NCBI RefSeq assembly: GCF_000720925.1
Contig: NZ_JOEE01000003.1
Span: 186,001-250,000, forward strand
From: Phycicoccus jejuensis
GTDB taxonomy: Bacteria; Actinomycetota; Actinomycetes; Actinomycetales; Dermatophilaceae
Reading direction: 5' to 3'
Length of the DNA: 64,000 nucleotides
This document shows positions 24,840-33,486 of this stretch, one piece after another. Each line of letters begins with the position of its first letter. The stretch's first letter is position 1. The notes under the pieces are model-generated. The model was not told where the DNA came from and searched no databases. It saw only the letters and a list, made by a program, of their open reading frames with translations. The position numbers and the translations under genes were made by a program.

Positions 24840-25734
24840 CGAAGGACCCGAGGTCGAGGTCGGAGCCGATGTACAGGCCGACGATGAGGAGGATCATCGC
24901 GCCGGGGACCATGACGACGGTCGTCAGCAGGGTGACCCGGGGCGCGATGGCGGCGGCCTTCTGCCGGGAGCGCTGCGCCGAGGCGCGGCGCATGTCGGTG
25001 GCGATCTGGTTGAGCGTGTCGACGAGCGGCGCGCCGAGCTCCTCGGCCTGGAGGTAGGCGGTCGTGAACTCCTCGATCGACTCCGAGGTGTTGCGGTCCC
25101 GCATGGCCCGGAAGGCCGAGCGCACGCTCGCGCCGTTGGTGATCTGGTGCAGCGTCGTCATGACCTCCTCGGACAGGGGCCCTCCGAACCGTTCGGACAC
25201 GACGCCGAGGGCCTGGCGGAAGCCGATGCCGGCGCTGACGGTGACGGCGAGGACGTCGAGGAAGTCCGGCAGGTCGCGGTCGATGCGCTCGCGCCGTCTG
25301 CGTCCCATCGCCGACAGGCGCGCGAGCGGCATGACGACGATCGCCGCGAGCGCCATGAGGACGGGCAGGAGGCGTCCCTGCAGCACGAAGATGACGACCG
25401 CCGGGGAGACGATGAGCATCCAGAGGACACCGCGGGCGATGACGGAGTCGACGTCGATGCCCTCCGGGCGCCCGGCCTGGTCGACCTGGCGGCGCACGAG
25501 CGCGACGGCCGACGACGGCAGGAGCCGGCGGACCCGCGGGGCGAGGCGGTAGGCCACCGCCGACACCGGCCCCTGCGAGCGGGCCCGCTTCTGGGTCGCG
25601 CCCTGGAGGATGGCGATGTCCTCGACCGCGAGGTCGCTCGCCGGGTCGGTGCGCAGCATCCGGTAGCCCCGGAGGAAGAGGTAGGCGGCGACCGCGGCGA
25701 CGACACCCGGGACCGCGCCGACGAGCCAGCTCAT
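24829..25734 (-). CDS. tadC: TadC, pilus inner-membrane platform protein
   Basis: 301 residues of the type II secretion F family: N-terminal span, cytoplasmic domain with DRDLPDFLDVLAVTVSAGIG and FRQALGVVSERFGGPLSEEV, and two C-terminal spans ending VPGAMILLIVGLYIG. With TadB it forms the platform on which the TadA ATPase drives pilin extraction. ATG 25734 overlaps the tadB stop (ATGA). Confidence 0.92.
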   Translation of the reverse strand: MSWLVGAVPGVVAAVAAYLFLRGYRMLRTDPASDLAVEDIAILQGATQKRARSQGPVSAVAYRLAPRVRRLLPSSAVALVRRQVDQAGRPEGIDVDSVIARGVLWMLIVSPAVVIFVLQGRLLPVLMALAAIVVMPLARLSAMGRRRRERIDRDLPDFLDVLAVTVSAGIGFRQALGVVSERFGGPLSEEVMTTLHQITNGASVRSAFRAMRDRNTSESIEEFTTAYLQAEELGAPLVDTLNQIATDMRRASAQRSRQKAAAIAPRVTLLTTVVMVPGAMILLIVGLYIGSDLDLGSFGGL

Positions 25735-26651
25735 ACGTCGAACCGCGTCATCTTCCGGATGGCGTAGAAGCCGGACCCGAAGATGGCGAACGCGAGGAGG
25801 AGGGCGACCTGGCCCAGTGGCTGACGGGTCATCTTGTCGACCGTGCCGGGCTGCATCGCGTTGAGCATGAGGAGCATGACGACGCCCAGGACGATGACGA
25901 AGTACGACGTCACGACCGGCTGCGCGAGCACCGTCCGGACCTCGCGCCGGGTCTCCTTGCGCTGGTCGAGGGTCTCGGCGATGTCGCGCAGGGCGGTGAC
26001 GAGCGAGCCACCGCTGCGGGAGGCGACGACGAGGGTCGAGATGAGCACCGAGGTCTCGCGCGAGCCGACCCGGTCGCGCAGCTCCTCGAGCGCGCGCTGC
26101 AGCGGGGCCCCGAAGCGCAGCCGGGTGGCGACCCGCGAGAGCTCGGTGCGGGCCGGCTCGGCGAGCTCGTCGCCGGCGATGGCGATGGCGGTCGGGAGCG
26201 AGAGCCCGGCGTAGCTCGCGTTGGCGAGCACCCGGGCGAGCTCGGGCAGCTGGGCGACGAACGCCTCCCGGCGGCGCTCCTTCGCGCGGCGCAGGTACGC
26301 CCGCACGGCGAGGACGCCGAGCAGGCTGCCGACGACCCCGAGGAGCGGGGCGAGCAGCGTCCACAGGGCGATCGAGCCGACGGCACCGACGGCCAGGCCG
26401 GCGACGAACACGACCGACGGGCGTCGGTTGATGCCGGCGACGTCGAGCTCGCGCACGAGCCACCGCCCGGGCCGCGTGCGACGGAAGCGTGCGTCGAAGA
26501 CGTCGAGCAGGCTGGGCGCGTCGTCGTCGAGGCCGCTCTCGGCGCCGCTGATGGCGACGTGCCGGTCGCGCGCCGCCCGGGTGAACTCCCGGGCCCCGAG
26601 CAGGGCGAGGAGCGCGGCGAGCACGGCCCCGCCGAGGATCGCGAGGATCAT
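25731..26651 (-). CDS. tadB: TadB, pilus inner-membrane platform protein
   Basis: 306 residues with the type II secretion F domain: QLPELARVLANASYAGLS, LREETSVLI-like SRETSVLISTLVVASRSGG, and spans at the start and end. It pairs with TadC. ATG 26651 overlaps the tadA stop. The gene order A-B-C is the standard one. Confidence 0.92.
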   Translation of the reverse strand: MILAILGGAVLAALLALLGAREFTRAARDRHVAISGAESGLDDDAPSLLDVFDARFRRTRPGRWLVRELDVAGINRRPSVVFVAGLAVGAVGSIALWTLLAPLLGVVGSLLGVLAVRAYLRRAKERRREAFVAQLPELARVLANASYAGLSLPTAIAIAGDELAEPARTELSRVATRLRFGAPLQRALEELRDRVGSRETSVLISTLVVASRSGGSLVTALRDIAETLDQRKETRREVRTVLAQPVVTSYFVIVLGVVMLLMLNAMQPGTVDKMTRQPLGQVALLLAFAIFGSGFYAIRKMTRFDV

Positions 26652-27979
26652 GACGCACCCTCCATGAACGCGGGGAGCGCGACCCCGGCCTCGGCGAGCC
26701 GGCGGCGCAGCGCGTCGGGCACCGGGTGGGTGACGAAGCGACCGCGGGTGCGGGCGACGTCGTCGACGTGCATCGGGTCCCAGGTGACGAGCGGGACGAG
26801 GTCGAACTCCTCCTGCCGGCGCGAGGCGAGGAAGCAGGTCTCGACGACCCGGCGCGCCCCGTCGGAGTGCCGGTTGAGCTGGACGATGACGTCGATGGCG
26901 GAGTTGACCTGGTCGCGGATCGCGTGGAAGGGGACCTCCACGTCGCTCATCGACGCCAGCGTCTCGAGGCGGGCGAGCGCGTCACCGGGGGTGTTGGCGT
27001 GGACGGTCGTCAGCGATCCCTCGTGGCCGGTGTTCATCGCCTGGAGCATGTCGAGCGCCTCGCCGCCGCGGCACTCCCCGACGATGATGCGGTCGGGCCG
27101 CATGCGCAGCGAGTTGCGGACGAGGTCGCGGATGGTCACCTGACCGCGGCCCTCGACGTTGGGCGGCCGGGTCTCGAGCCGGATCGTGTGCGGCTGGTCC
27201 AGGCTCAGCTCGGCGGCGTCCTCGATCGTGACGATCCGCTCCTTCGGGGAGATGAAGCTCGAGAGCGCGTTGAGCAGCGTCGTCTTGCCCGAGCCCGTGC
27301 CCCCCGAGACCACGACGTTGAGGCGTGCCTCGACGCAGGCCTGGAGGAGGGCGGCGAGCTCGGCGTTGAGGGAGCCCCACTCGATGAGCCGGGGCAGCGA
27401 GATCGCCGTCGGGAAGAGGCGGATGGTGACCGTGGGCCCGTTGAGGGCGAGCGGCGGCAGGACGACGTTGACGCGCGCGCCGCGCGGCATGCGGGTGTCG
27501 GCGGGCAGGCGGGCGTCGGCCATCGGGCTGGACTCGTCGACCCGGCGGTTGACCGTCGAGACGATGCGGTCGATCGTCTGGAGCAGCTGCTCCTCGCTCG
27601 TGAACCCGGCCGGCCACAGCTCGAGGCGGCCGCTGCGCTCGACGTAGATCGTCTCGTGGCCGTTGATCATGATCTCGCTGACCGTGGGGTCGGCGAGGAT
27701 CGGCTCGAGGACACCGAGACCGACGGCCTCGTCGACGACCCGGCGGACGAGCAGGTTGCGCTCGCTCGTCGAGAGGATGACCCCTTCACGTGAGACGAGG
27801 TGGGCGATGACGCGTTCGAGGCGCGCGCGGCGCTGACTCGGCTCGAGCTTGCTCAGCTCGTGCAGGTCGACCTCCTCCAGCAGGAGGCGCCGGAAGGTGG
27901 TGATGAGCGAGTCGTCCTCGGTGCCGAGCCGGCCGAGGGTGGCGGAGTCCCCGATGAAGGAGCGGTAGGACCTGCTCAC
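26648..27979 (-). CDS. tadA: TadA/CpaF pilus assembly ATPase
   Basis: 443-residue secretion ATPase that powers Flp pilus assembly from the cytoplasm. It has Walker A GGTGSGKT at residues 226-233, the Asp box IVTIEDAAEL, Walker B-type DRIIVGECRGGEALDML, and the His box TTVHANTPGDALARLE. The N-terminal domain includes VSEIMINGHETIYVERSG. GTG 27979 overlaps the tadE stop (GTGA). Confidence 0.95.
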   Translation of the reverse strand: MSRSYRSFIGDSATLGRLGTEDDSLITTFRRLLLEEVDLHELSKLEPSQRRARLERVIAHLVSREGVILSTSERNLLVRRVVDEAVGLGVLEPILADPTVSEIMINGHETIYVERSGRLELWPAGFTSEEQLLQTIDRIVSTVNRRVDESSPMADARLPADTRMPRGARVNVVLPPLALNGPTVTIRLFPTAISLPRLIEWGSLNAELAALLQACVEARLNVVVSGGTGSGKTTLLNALSSFISPKERIVTIEDAAELSLDQPHTIRLETRPPNVEGRGQVTIRDLVRNSLRMRPDRIIVGECRGGEALDMLQAMNTGHEGSLTTVHANTPGDALARLETLASMSDVEVPFHAIRDQVNSAIDVIVQLNRHSDGARRVVETCFLASRRQEEFDLVPLVTWDPMHVDDVARTRGRFVTHPVPDALRRRLAEAGVALPAFMEGAS

Positions 27980-28320
27980 GGTCGCTCCGCCGGCATCTCG
28001 ACCGTCCGGCTCACCGGGTCGAGCCCGATCGCCGAGAACGTGGGCACCTCGACCCGCACCGTGTAGCGGAAGCCGTCGCCGGAGCGGCCGCCGACGAGCG
28101 TGTGCCGCCGCAGCCCGTCGGGCAGCGCCCGGGCAGCCGCGCTGCCGGGGTCCTGGCCGAGGCTCGCGGCCCGGGCCGCGGCGCGCGCCGCCTCGTTGGC
28201 CGAGGTCGCGGCCCAGGCCCCCACGGCCAGCTGCCAGACCATGAACCCGACGAGCAGGACGAACGGGGCGAGCGCCACGAACTCCAGCGAGGCGGTGCCG
28301 CGCTCGCGCCGGCGGCTCAT
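27976..28320 (-). CDS. tadE: TadE-like minor pseudopilin
   Basis: 114 residues: short charged leader with cleavage site ERG/TASLEFVAL (Glu at +5), one span (APFVLLVGFMVWQLAVGAWA), then ATSANEAARAAARAASLG and a small beta domain. TadE proteins are processed by the prepilin peptidase and assist pilus assembly. ATG 28320 overlaps the end of the TadZ-TadE fusion gene. Confidence 0.9.
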   Translation of the reverse strand: MSRRRERGTASLEFVALAPFVLLVGFMVWQLAVGAWAATSANEAARAAARAASLGQDPGSAAARALPDGLRRHTLVGGRSGDGFRYTVRVEVPTFSAIGLDPVSRTVEMPAERP

Positions 28321-30017
28321 CGCTCGCTCACCACGGACCGGGTCGACGTGAGCTCCTGGGGGAAGTGCAGGTTGGCGGGGCCGGAGGCGGGGATCTGCAT
28401 CCGCACGGTCACCCGGTCGCCGTCGACGGAGACGGTGAGGTCGTCGAAGGCCCACGGCGACCGGTCGCGGGCGGCGGCCTGGGCACTGGCCTGGCTGCCG
28501 GTGACCGAGTACTCGCGGGCGGCGACGCGGGAGGCGTTCCCCGACATGACGAACGTCAGCCCGATCGTCACCACCTGCCACGCGGCGAGGGCGATGAAGA
28601 GGATGAGGGGCAGGAGCACCACGTTCTCGAGGGCCACCTGCCCGCCTTCCCGGCGCCGCCGGCCACCGACCTCGGCGACCTCGGGGGCGGGGTCCTCCGT
28701 GACCGGGGCGTCGTCGTCCACCCTCGCGTCGACCACGTCGGTCGGTGCGGGCCGTCCGCGCCCGCGCCCACGACGGCGGCCGCGTGCCGGCACCTCCGCG
28801 GCGTCGGTCGTCCCGGGCTCCGGGGTGCGGCGTGGCCGCCCCTTCCGGGGTCCCTTCTCGACCGGTCGGGCGTCCTCGAGGTCGAGCTCACGGCGCAGCT
28901 GGGTCATGAGACGCCACCAGGCGACCTCGGTCACCGCCCGCGGGTCGCGCTCGTTCATCGCGGGCTCGAGCGCGCGCGTCGACAGCGGCACCACCGCGTC
29001 CAGCACCTGCGCCGAGGTCAGCTGCGCCACGGCGCTCGCCGGGAAGATGCTCGTCCGGTCGACCTTGTTGACGATGATCCGCAGGGAGCTCTCGTCCGTG
29101 ACACCGAGCGCCTCCCACGCGAGGATGCGCTTGCGCATGGCGCGGACCGCGAGGACGTCGGCCGTCGTCACGACGACCGTCTCGTCGGCGAGCTCGACGA
29201 CGGACGCCTGCGCGGGTGACACCGACCCGCCGCCGTCGACGAGGACGAGGTCGAACTCGCGTCGCAGCAGCGCGAAGATCGGGCGGAGCGCCTCGGCGGT
29301 GATGAGCTCGGTCAGCCGCACGTCCGCCGGGCCGAGCAGGAGGTTGAGCCCGCACTCGTGCTGGACGACCGCGTCGTTGACGGTGCTGCCGGAGAGGTCC
29401 TGGTGGACCTTGGCGAGATCGGCGATGGAGACCGCCTGGCGCACGTCGAGGACCGCGCTGACGTCGCCCTTCTCGAGGTCGAGGTCGACGACGCAGACCC
29501 GGCGGTTCGGGTTGGCCGTCAGGTGGTCGAGCGCGAGGTGCGTCGCGAGCGTCGTCGTGCCGACGCCGCCCTTCGCGCCGACGACAGCGAGGACCTTGCC
29601 CCGCGCCGAGCTGGCCTGGGCGATGGCGCCGGCGAGGATGCGCTTCATCTGGCGCGACCAGTCGTTGGCCGAGGTCACCTTGGCCGAGAGGTCGTCGAAG
29701 GCGAAGGGATGCGCGATGACCCCCCGCGCGCCGGCCTCCATCGCGCGGATGACCGTGGCCGAGGTGCGCTCGGCCGAGACCTCGAGCACGGCGACGCTCG
29801 GGTGGCGCGCGCCGAGGTCGCGGATGGTCTGGAGCACCGGGTCCGGCCCGAGCTGCTCGTGGAGGACGACGATGTCGGGGTCGAGCCGCGAGGCGAGGTC
29901 GAGGACCATGCTGCTGGACTGGGCCACGCCGATGACCTGGGCCTCGTCGAGCTCCTCGAGGAGCGAGCGGAGGTCGGACTCGATGGTCCCGTTCGACATG
30001 CCGATGAGGATCTTCAT
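28317..30017 (-). CDS. TadZ/CpaE ATPase fused to a TadE-like pseudopilin
   Basis: 566 residues in one frame. Residues 1-125 resemble a receiver-like TadZ domain. Residues 140-400 are a MinD/ParA-type ATPase with deviant Walker A VGAKGGVGTTT at 147-155; TadZ places the Tad machine at its site in the cell. A basic, disordered linker ([11 protein letters not shown]) follows. Residues 458-566 are a complete TadE-like module with site GG/QVALENVV, a span and NASRVAAREYSVTG. ATG 30017 has GAGG seven bases upstream; GTG 30020 is an alternative. Fusion of the localisation ATPase with a pseudopilin is unusual. Confidence 0.88.
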   Translation of the reverse strand: MKILIGMSNGTIESDLRSLLEELDEAQVIGVAQSSSMVLDLASRLDPDIVVLHEQLGPDPVLQTIRDLGARHPSVAVLEVSAERTSATVIRAMEAGARGVIAHPFAFDDLSAKVTSANDWSRQMKRILAGAIAQASSARGKVLAVVGAKGGVGTTTLATHLALDHLTANPNRRVCVVDLDLEKGDVSAVLDVRQAVSIADLAKVHQDLSGSTVNDAVVQHECGLNLLLGPADVRLTELITAEALRPIFALLRREFDLVLVDGGGSVSPAQASVVELADETVVVTTADVLAVRAMRKRILAWEALGVTDESSLRIIVNKVDRTSIFPASAVAQLTSAQVLDAVVPLSTRALEPAMNERDPRAVTEVAWWRLMTQLRRELDLEDARPVEKGPRKGRPRRTPEPGTTDAAEVPARGRRRGRGRGRPAPTDVVDARVDDDAPVTEDPAPEVAEVGGRRRREGGQVALENVVLLPLILFIALAAWQVVTIGLTFVMSGNASRVAAREYSVTGSQASAQAAARDRSPWAFDDLTVSVDGDRVTVRMQIPASGPANLHFPQELTSTRSVVSER

Positions 30018-30748
30018 CACTTGGCCTCCTCGAGCACGGCCTTGCCACCGAGCTCGGACGCGTCGTACTCGTTCGGTTCACCCTGCCGGTTGGTGCCGAC
30101 GTCGTTCGGGAGGGCGACGAGACGGACCTCCGCGGCGAAGGCCGCCGCGTAGGAGACCGAGAGGGCCTGGTCGGGCTCGAGGGCCAGCGTCACCGGCAGC
30201 ACCTTCTGCTCGGAGGTGCCGCCCGCGGCGCTCTGCTGGGTGACCGTCTGCTCACCGGCGATCGACACGATGCGGACGTCACGGACGAGGATCCGGACGG
30301 ACTTGGCGAGCCCGGGGACGTCGGCGAAGACGGCGTAGATGTCGACGCGGTCGCCGGGGCGGACGCGGCCGGCGACGCCGGTCACGGAGTCGACGTTGAT
30401 GGCGACCTCGCGCTCGGTCGACGAGAGCGAGCTGCTCGGGATGAGCATGTCGGAGCTGACCGTGGTGCCCGGGTTGAGCCGGAAGCCGACCCGCCGTCCC
30501 TGGAGCTCGTCGAGCGAGAGGACCGACGACTGCGAGACCCACCGCTCCGGGACCTCGACCGCCTCGATGTTGTCCGGGCCGAGCGGCGTGTAGGCCTCCA
30601 CCGCCTGCCGCGCCTGGTACACCGTGACGCGTGAGCCCACCTGCGAGTTGACGTTCGCCACGTACGCGGACACCGCGAGGAAGGTGCCGACCGCGACGAC
30701 GAACGAGACGAGGACGAAGAGCAGCCCTCGTCGTTGACGGGGGTTCAT
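30017..30748 (-). CDS. RcpC/CpaB pilus assembly protein with SAF domain
   Basis: 243 residues: N-terminal span (RRGLLFVLVSFVVAVGTFLAV), then a SAF domain (YQARQAVEAYTPLGPDNI, VGFRLNPGTTVSSDML) and a C-terminal region with VRPGDRVDIYAVF. RcpC/CpaB proteins are periplasmic or wall-side parts of Tad systems. ATG 30748 has GAGGAG eight bases upstream and overlaps the preceding stop (ATGA). Confidence 0.88.
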   Translation of the reverse strand: MNPRQRRGLLFVLVSFVVAVGTFLAVSAYVANVNSQVGSRVTVYQARQAVEAYTPLGPDNIEAVEVPERWVSQSSVLSLDELQGRRVGFRLNPGTTVSSDMLIPSSSLSSTEREVAINVDSVTGVAGRVRPGDRVDIYAVFADVPGLAKSVRILVRDVRIVSIAGEQTVTQQSAAGGTSEQKVLPVTLALEPDQALSVSYAAAFAAEVRLVALPNDVGTNRQGEPNEYDASELGGKAVLEEAK

Positions 30749-31551
30749 GCGGAGGTCTCCTCGACGAGCCGGGGATGGACGTGGCAGAAGGGGCAGACGT
30801 CCCCGTGGAGGACGTCGCCGCAGACCGGGCAGGCACCGCGAGAGGGCCCTGCCCCGGCGAGCGAGTCGGCGACGACGATGAACTCGGCCCCGGGGTTGCC
30901 GTAGAGCGCCCGGGCGTCGGCGACGACCGGCGGGACGTGGATGACGTCGTCGGACCCGTACCAGGCCCGCAGCCGCTGGGACGCCGTCGACTCCGGCGGC
31001 GCGGCGATGACGAGCTGGCGGGTGGGCGGCCCGGCGTAGCCCTCGGCCGCGGCGCGGACGACCCCGGCGTCGGGGCCGAGGAGCGCGAGGAAGCGCGGGC
31101 CACCGGGCAGCAGGGACCGCAGGTGCTGGCCGAAGCTCGGGCTCGGCACGGACAGCCGCGTGACCCGCGAGAGCCACGCCCCGCTCGTCGTGCCGCCGAG
31201 CGTCCCGGCGAGGCGGGCGAGCCGCGTGCCGTCGTCCTGGTTCTCGATGTGCGCCGCCTCGAGCCCGATGACCGCGGCGCCGAGGAGGCTCGACCGCACG
31301 GCCAGCCGGGAGACCGCGAGATGCGGCAGCGCCCCCGAGACGACGTTGGTCACGAGGGCGGCGGCGTCGAGGTCGGCGGGGCGGTGCAGCACGACGAGCC
31401 GGGCGTCGCCGCCGAGGTCCTCACGCAGCCGGGCCGCCACCTCCGGCCCGCCGAGCCGCCCGGTGACGAGGGCGACCTCCGAGCCGAAACCCCACTCCTC
31501 GACGGCCGTCGAACGACGCGAAGGGTCGACGACACACACGGACAACGACAT
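30745..31551 (-). CDS. Tad-operon protein with C-terminal zinc ribbon, first gene of the operon
   Basis: 268 residues, soluble, not assigned to a known family. The N-terminal part has Rossmann-like segments (SLSVCVVDPSRRST, ARLVVLHRP, RFLALLGPDAGVV). The C-terminus is a four-Cys zinc ribbon, CPVCGD then CPFCHVHP. ATG 31551 has GGGGGAG seven bases upstream and heads the operon that runs to the response regulator at 23008. Its strict coupling to rcpC suggests a role in pilus assembly or regulation, possibly as an adaptor. Confidence 0.75.
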   Translation of the reverse strand: MSLSVCVVDPSRRSTAVEEWGFGSEVALVTGRLGGPEVAARLREDLGGDARLVVLHRPADLDAAALVTNVVSGALPHLAVSRLAVRSSLLGAAVIGLEAAHIENQDDGTRLARLAGTLGGTTSGAWLSRVTRLSVPSPSFGQHLRSLLPGGPRFLALLGPDAGVVRAAAEGYAGPPTRQLVIAAPPESTASQRLRAWYGSDDVIHVPPVVADARALYGNPGAEFIVVADSLAGAGPSRGACPVCGDVLHGDVCPFCHVHPRLVEETSA

Positions 31552-31648
31552 ACGAGAGCTCCCCCAATTTCGCCCCGGCGTGGACCGCGGCCCTGTCCTC
31601 GTGCTGGAGTTTAGCCAGAACCGTCCCGCACCGACCTCGGAAGAGACC

Positions 31649-32227
31649 ATGCTGAACACGACGAAGCGACCGGCCCGACGCCGCCGGACCGACAGCCGCC
31701 GATCCCACACCGTCGCGCTGTTCCTGGGCACCGTGTGCGCCCTGCTGGGGCTCGGCGCGGTGGTCGTCGGCGTCATCGCCTGGTCGATGGACCGGCCGGA
31801 GCCGCGGCAGCTCCTGGCCGGCGAGACGGCCCTCGCCGGCCGCACGCCGTGGTTCGACGCGGGCACCACGCTGTTCGTGGCGCCGCTGCGCGACGGCAGC
31901 GTCCCCGGCCCGGCGGACCTGGGGTGCTCGCTCTTCACGACCGAGGGCACGCGGACGCTGCGCGTCGCGTCCGACACCGACGTCCTCGGGACCCGCGTGG
32001 TGGCGCAGACCTCGCTCGAGCCGAGCGTGCAGGTCGGGCCGACCACCGGGACCGACCGCATCATGTGCAGCGGGCCGCGGATGCAGGACGCCGTCGTGTG
32101 GGCGCTGCCGACGAACGCGGGACCCTCGAGGTACCCGCTCTCGGTCGTCGTCGCGGGGGTCGCCCTGCTCGGCCTCGCCGCGCTCCTCGACCCCAGGGCC
32201 AGGGGGCTGCGCCGCGGGCTCGCGTGA
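31649..32227 (+). CDS. Membrane protein with two spans, divergent from the tad operon
   Basis: 192 residues: a basic start (KRPARRRRTDSRRSH), a span (TVALFLGTVCALLGLGAVVVG), an extracellular domain of about 110 residues with two cysteines (DLGCSLFTTEG and RIMCSGPRM), a second span, and a basic tail. Not recognised. ATG 31649 has GGAAGAG nearby. Because it shares a 97-base promoter region with the tad operon it may be co-regulated. Confidence 0.7.
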   Translation: MLNTTKRPARRRRTDSRRSHTVALFLGTVCALLGLGAVVVGVIAWSMDRPEPRQLLAGETALAGRTPWFDAGTTLFVAPLRDGSVPGPADLGCSLFTTEGTRTLRVASDTDVLGTRVVAQTSLEPSVQVGPTTGTDRIMCSGPRMQDAVVWALPTNAGPSRYPLSVVVAGVALLGLAALLDPRARGLRRGLA

Positions 32228-32428
32228 CGCCGGCCCACGCCCCTGGCGCGGCCGACCCGGGCCGGCCCCCCTGCGATCGCCATGCGCGCCACGCTAATCG
32301 GGCGACCGGGTCCCGCACCCGGGCCTTGGGGCCCAAAGCGGACCCATCACCGTGGGCCTGCGTGCCACCTCTCGCCCCGGGGGTCCCGGTGGCCAGCCCA
32401 GCCCCATCCGTCACGCGGAGGGCGGACG

Positions 32429-32791
32429 TCAGCCGACGGTGAGCACCGTGCCCGGTCGCACGCCCCACCGGGCCAGGGACCCGGCAGCGGCCTCGACCGT
32501 CGCCGAGGCCCGCAGCCGAGGTCGCGTCATGCCCGTCCAGGGGCGGAGGGTGGCGGTCCGGAGCACCCGGCCGCGGCGGTCGACCACCGCGACGTCGATG
32601 GCGTAGCGCATGCCGACCATGTGGACGCTGGGACAGCGGGTGATCCACAGCGCTCCCTCGACGCCCCTCGTGCCGAGGAGTCCGTGGCGCCGCTCGGCCG
32701 GGGTGTCCGCCACGGCCAGCGGTGCGACGTCCCGTCCGTCGGCCAGCAGCCGGTGGGGTCCCGGTCCGAACAGCGGGCGGTCCGCGCTCAC
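32429..32791 (-). CDS. DUF192 domain protein
   Basis: 120 residues with the DUF192 pattern: ADTPAERRHGLLGTRG, GALWITRCPSVHMVGMRYAI and DVAVVDRRGRVL. The biochemical role is not established. GTG 32791 overlaps the stop of the prepilin peptidase gene, and pairing of a DUF192 protein with the Tad prepilin peptidase suggests a link to pilus biogenesis. About 200 bases without a gene follow downstream (32228-32428). Confidence 0.85.
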   Translation of the reverse strand: MSADRPLFGPGPHRLLADGRDVAPLAVADTPAERRHGLLGTRGVEGALWITRCPSVHMVGMRYAIDVAVVDRRGRVLRTATLRPWTGMTRPRLRASATVEAAAGSLARWGVRPGTVLTVG

Positions 32792-33486
32792 GGCGCGGCC
32801 CCCACGAGGGCGGCGACACCGGGCGCGGCGAGCACCGCGACCGCGGCCCCGGCGAGGTGCGGGCCGAAGGCGAGGTGCGAGCCCCGCCCGGACCGCCGCA
32901 CGAGGACCATCCAGCCCCCCTGCACGCCCGCCGCGACGAAGGCGAGCACGGTCGCGACGACGACGTGCGCCGCCGACAGGGGGCCGAGGACGAGGCCGAG
33001 CGGGACGGCGAGCTTGGCGTCCCCGAGGCCCATGCCGCCACCGCTGCCGACCATCTCACCGATGACCACGTTGACGAGGTAGAAGCCGCCCAGGGCGACC
33101 CCGGCCACCGCGCCGGCCACGAGGGGGGAGGCCGTTCCCTCGACGACGGACACGGCGGCGATGCCGACGAGCGCCGTTGCGGCAGAAGGGAAGACCCACC
33201 GGTCGGGGAGCCTGCGGGTGTCGAGGTCGATCGCCGACAGCACGGCCAGCACCGGCACCGAGGCCGCGAGCAGCACACCGAGGGCGGGGCGGTGCGGCAC
33301 GTGCCCGGCAGCCACCAACCCGGTGGCCAGCGGCGTGACCAGCAGCACCCACCGGGTGTCGCGCACGGGGAGGTCGGCCTCGTCGGGGTACCGGTAGCGG
33401 CGGGTCCTCAGGTAGCGGTGCGCGACGACGCCGGCCACGCCACCGGCGAGGGCCCCGAGGAGCCCGGCCGCGAGCGCGGCGGTCAC
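32788..33486 (-). CDS. tadV: A24 prepilin peptidase (TadV/CpaA type)
   Basis: 232 residues with about six to seven spans and the two catalytic aspartates: Asp87 in SAIDLDTRRLPD and Asp156 in the GxGD motif GMGLGDAKLA. It cleaves Flp and TadE-type leaders at the cytoplasmic side after Gly. GTG 33486 overlaps the stop of the large pilin-like gene before it. It sits in a small operon apart from tadABC. Confidence 0.92.
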   Translation of the reverse strand: MTAALAAGLLGALAGGVAGVVAHRYLRTRRYRYPDEADLPVRDTRWVLLVTPLATGLVAAGHVPHRPALGVLLAASVPVLAVLSAIDLDTRRLPDRWVFPSAATALVGIAAVSVVEGTASPLVAGAVAGVALGGFYLVNVVIGEMVGSGGGMGLGDAKLAVPLGLVLGPLSAAHVVVATVLAFVAAGVQGGWMVLVRRSGRGSHLAFGPHLAGAAVAVLAAPGVAALVGAAP

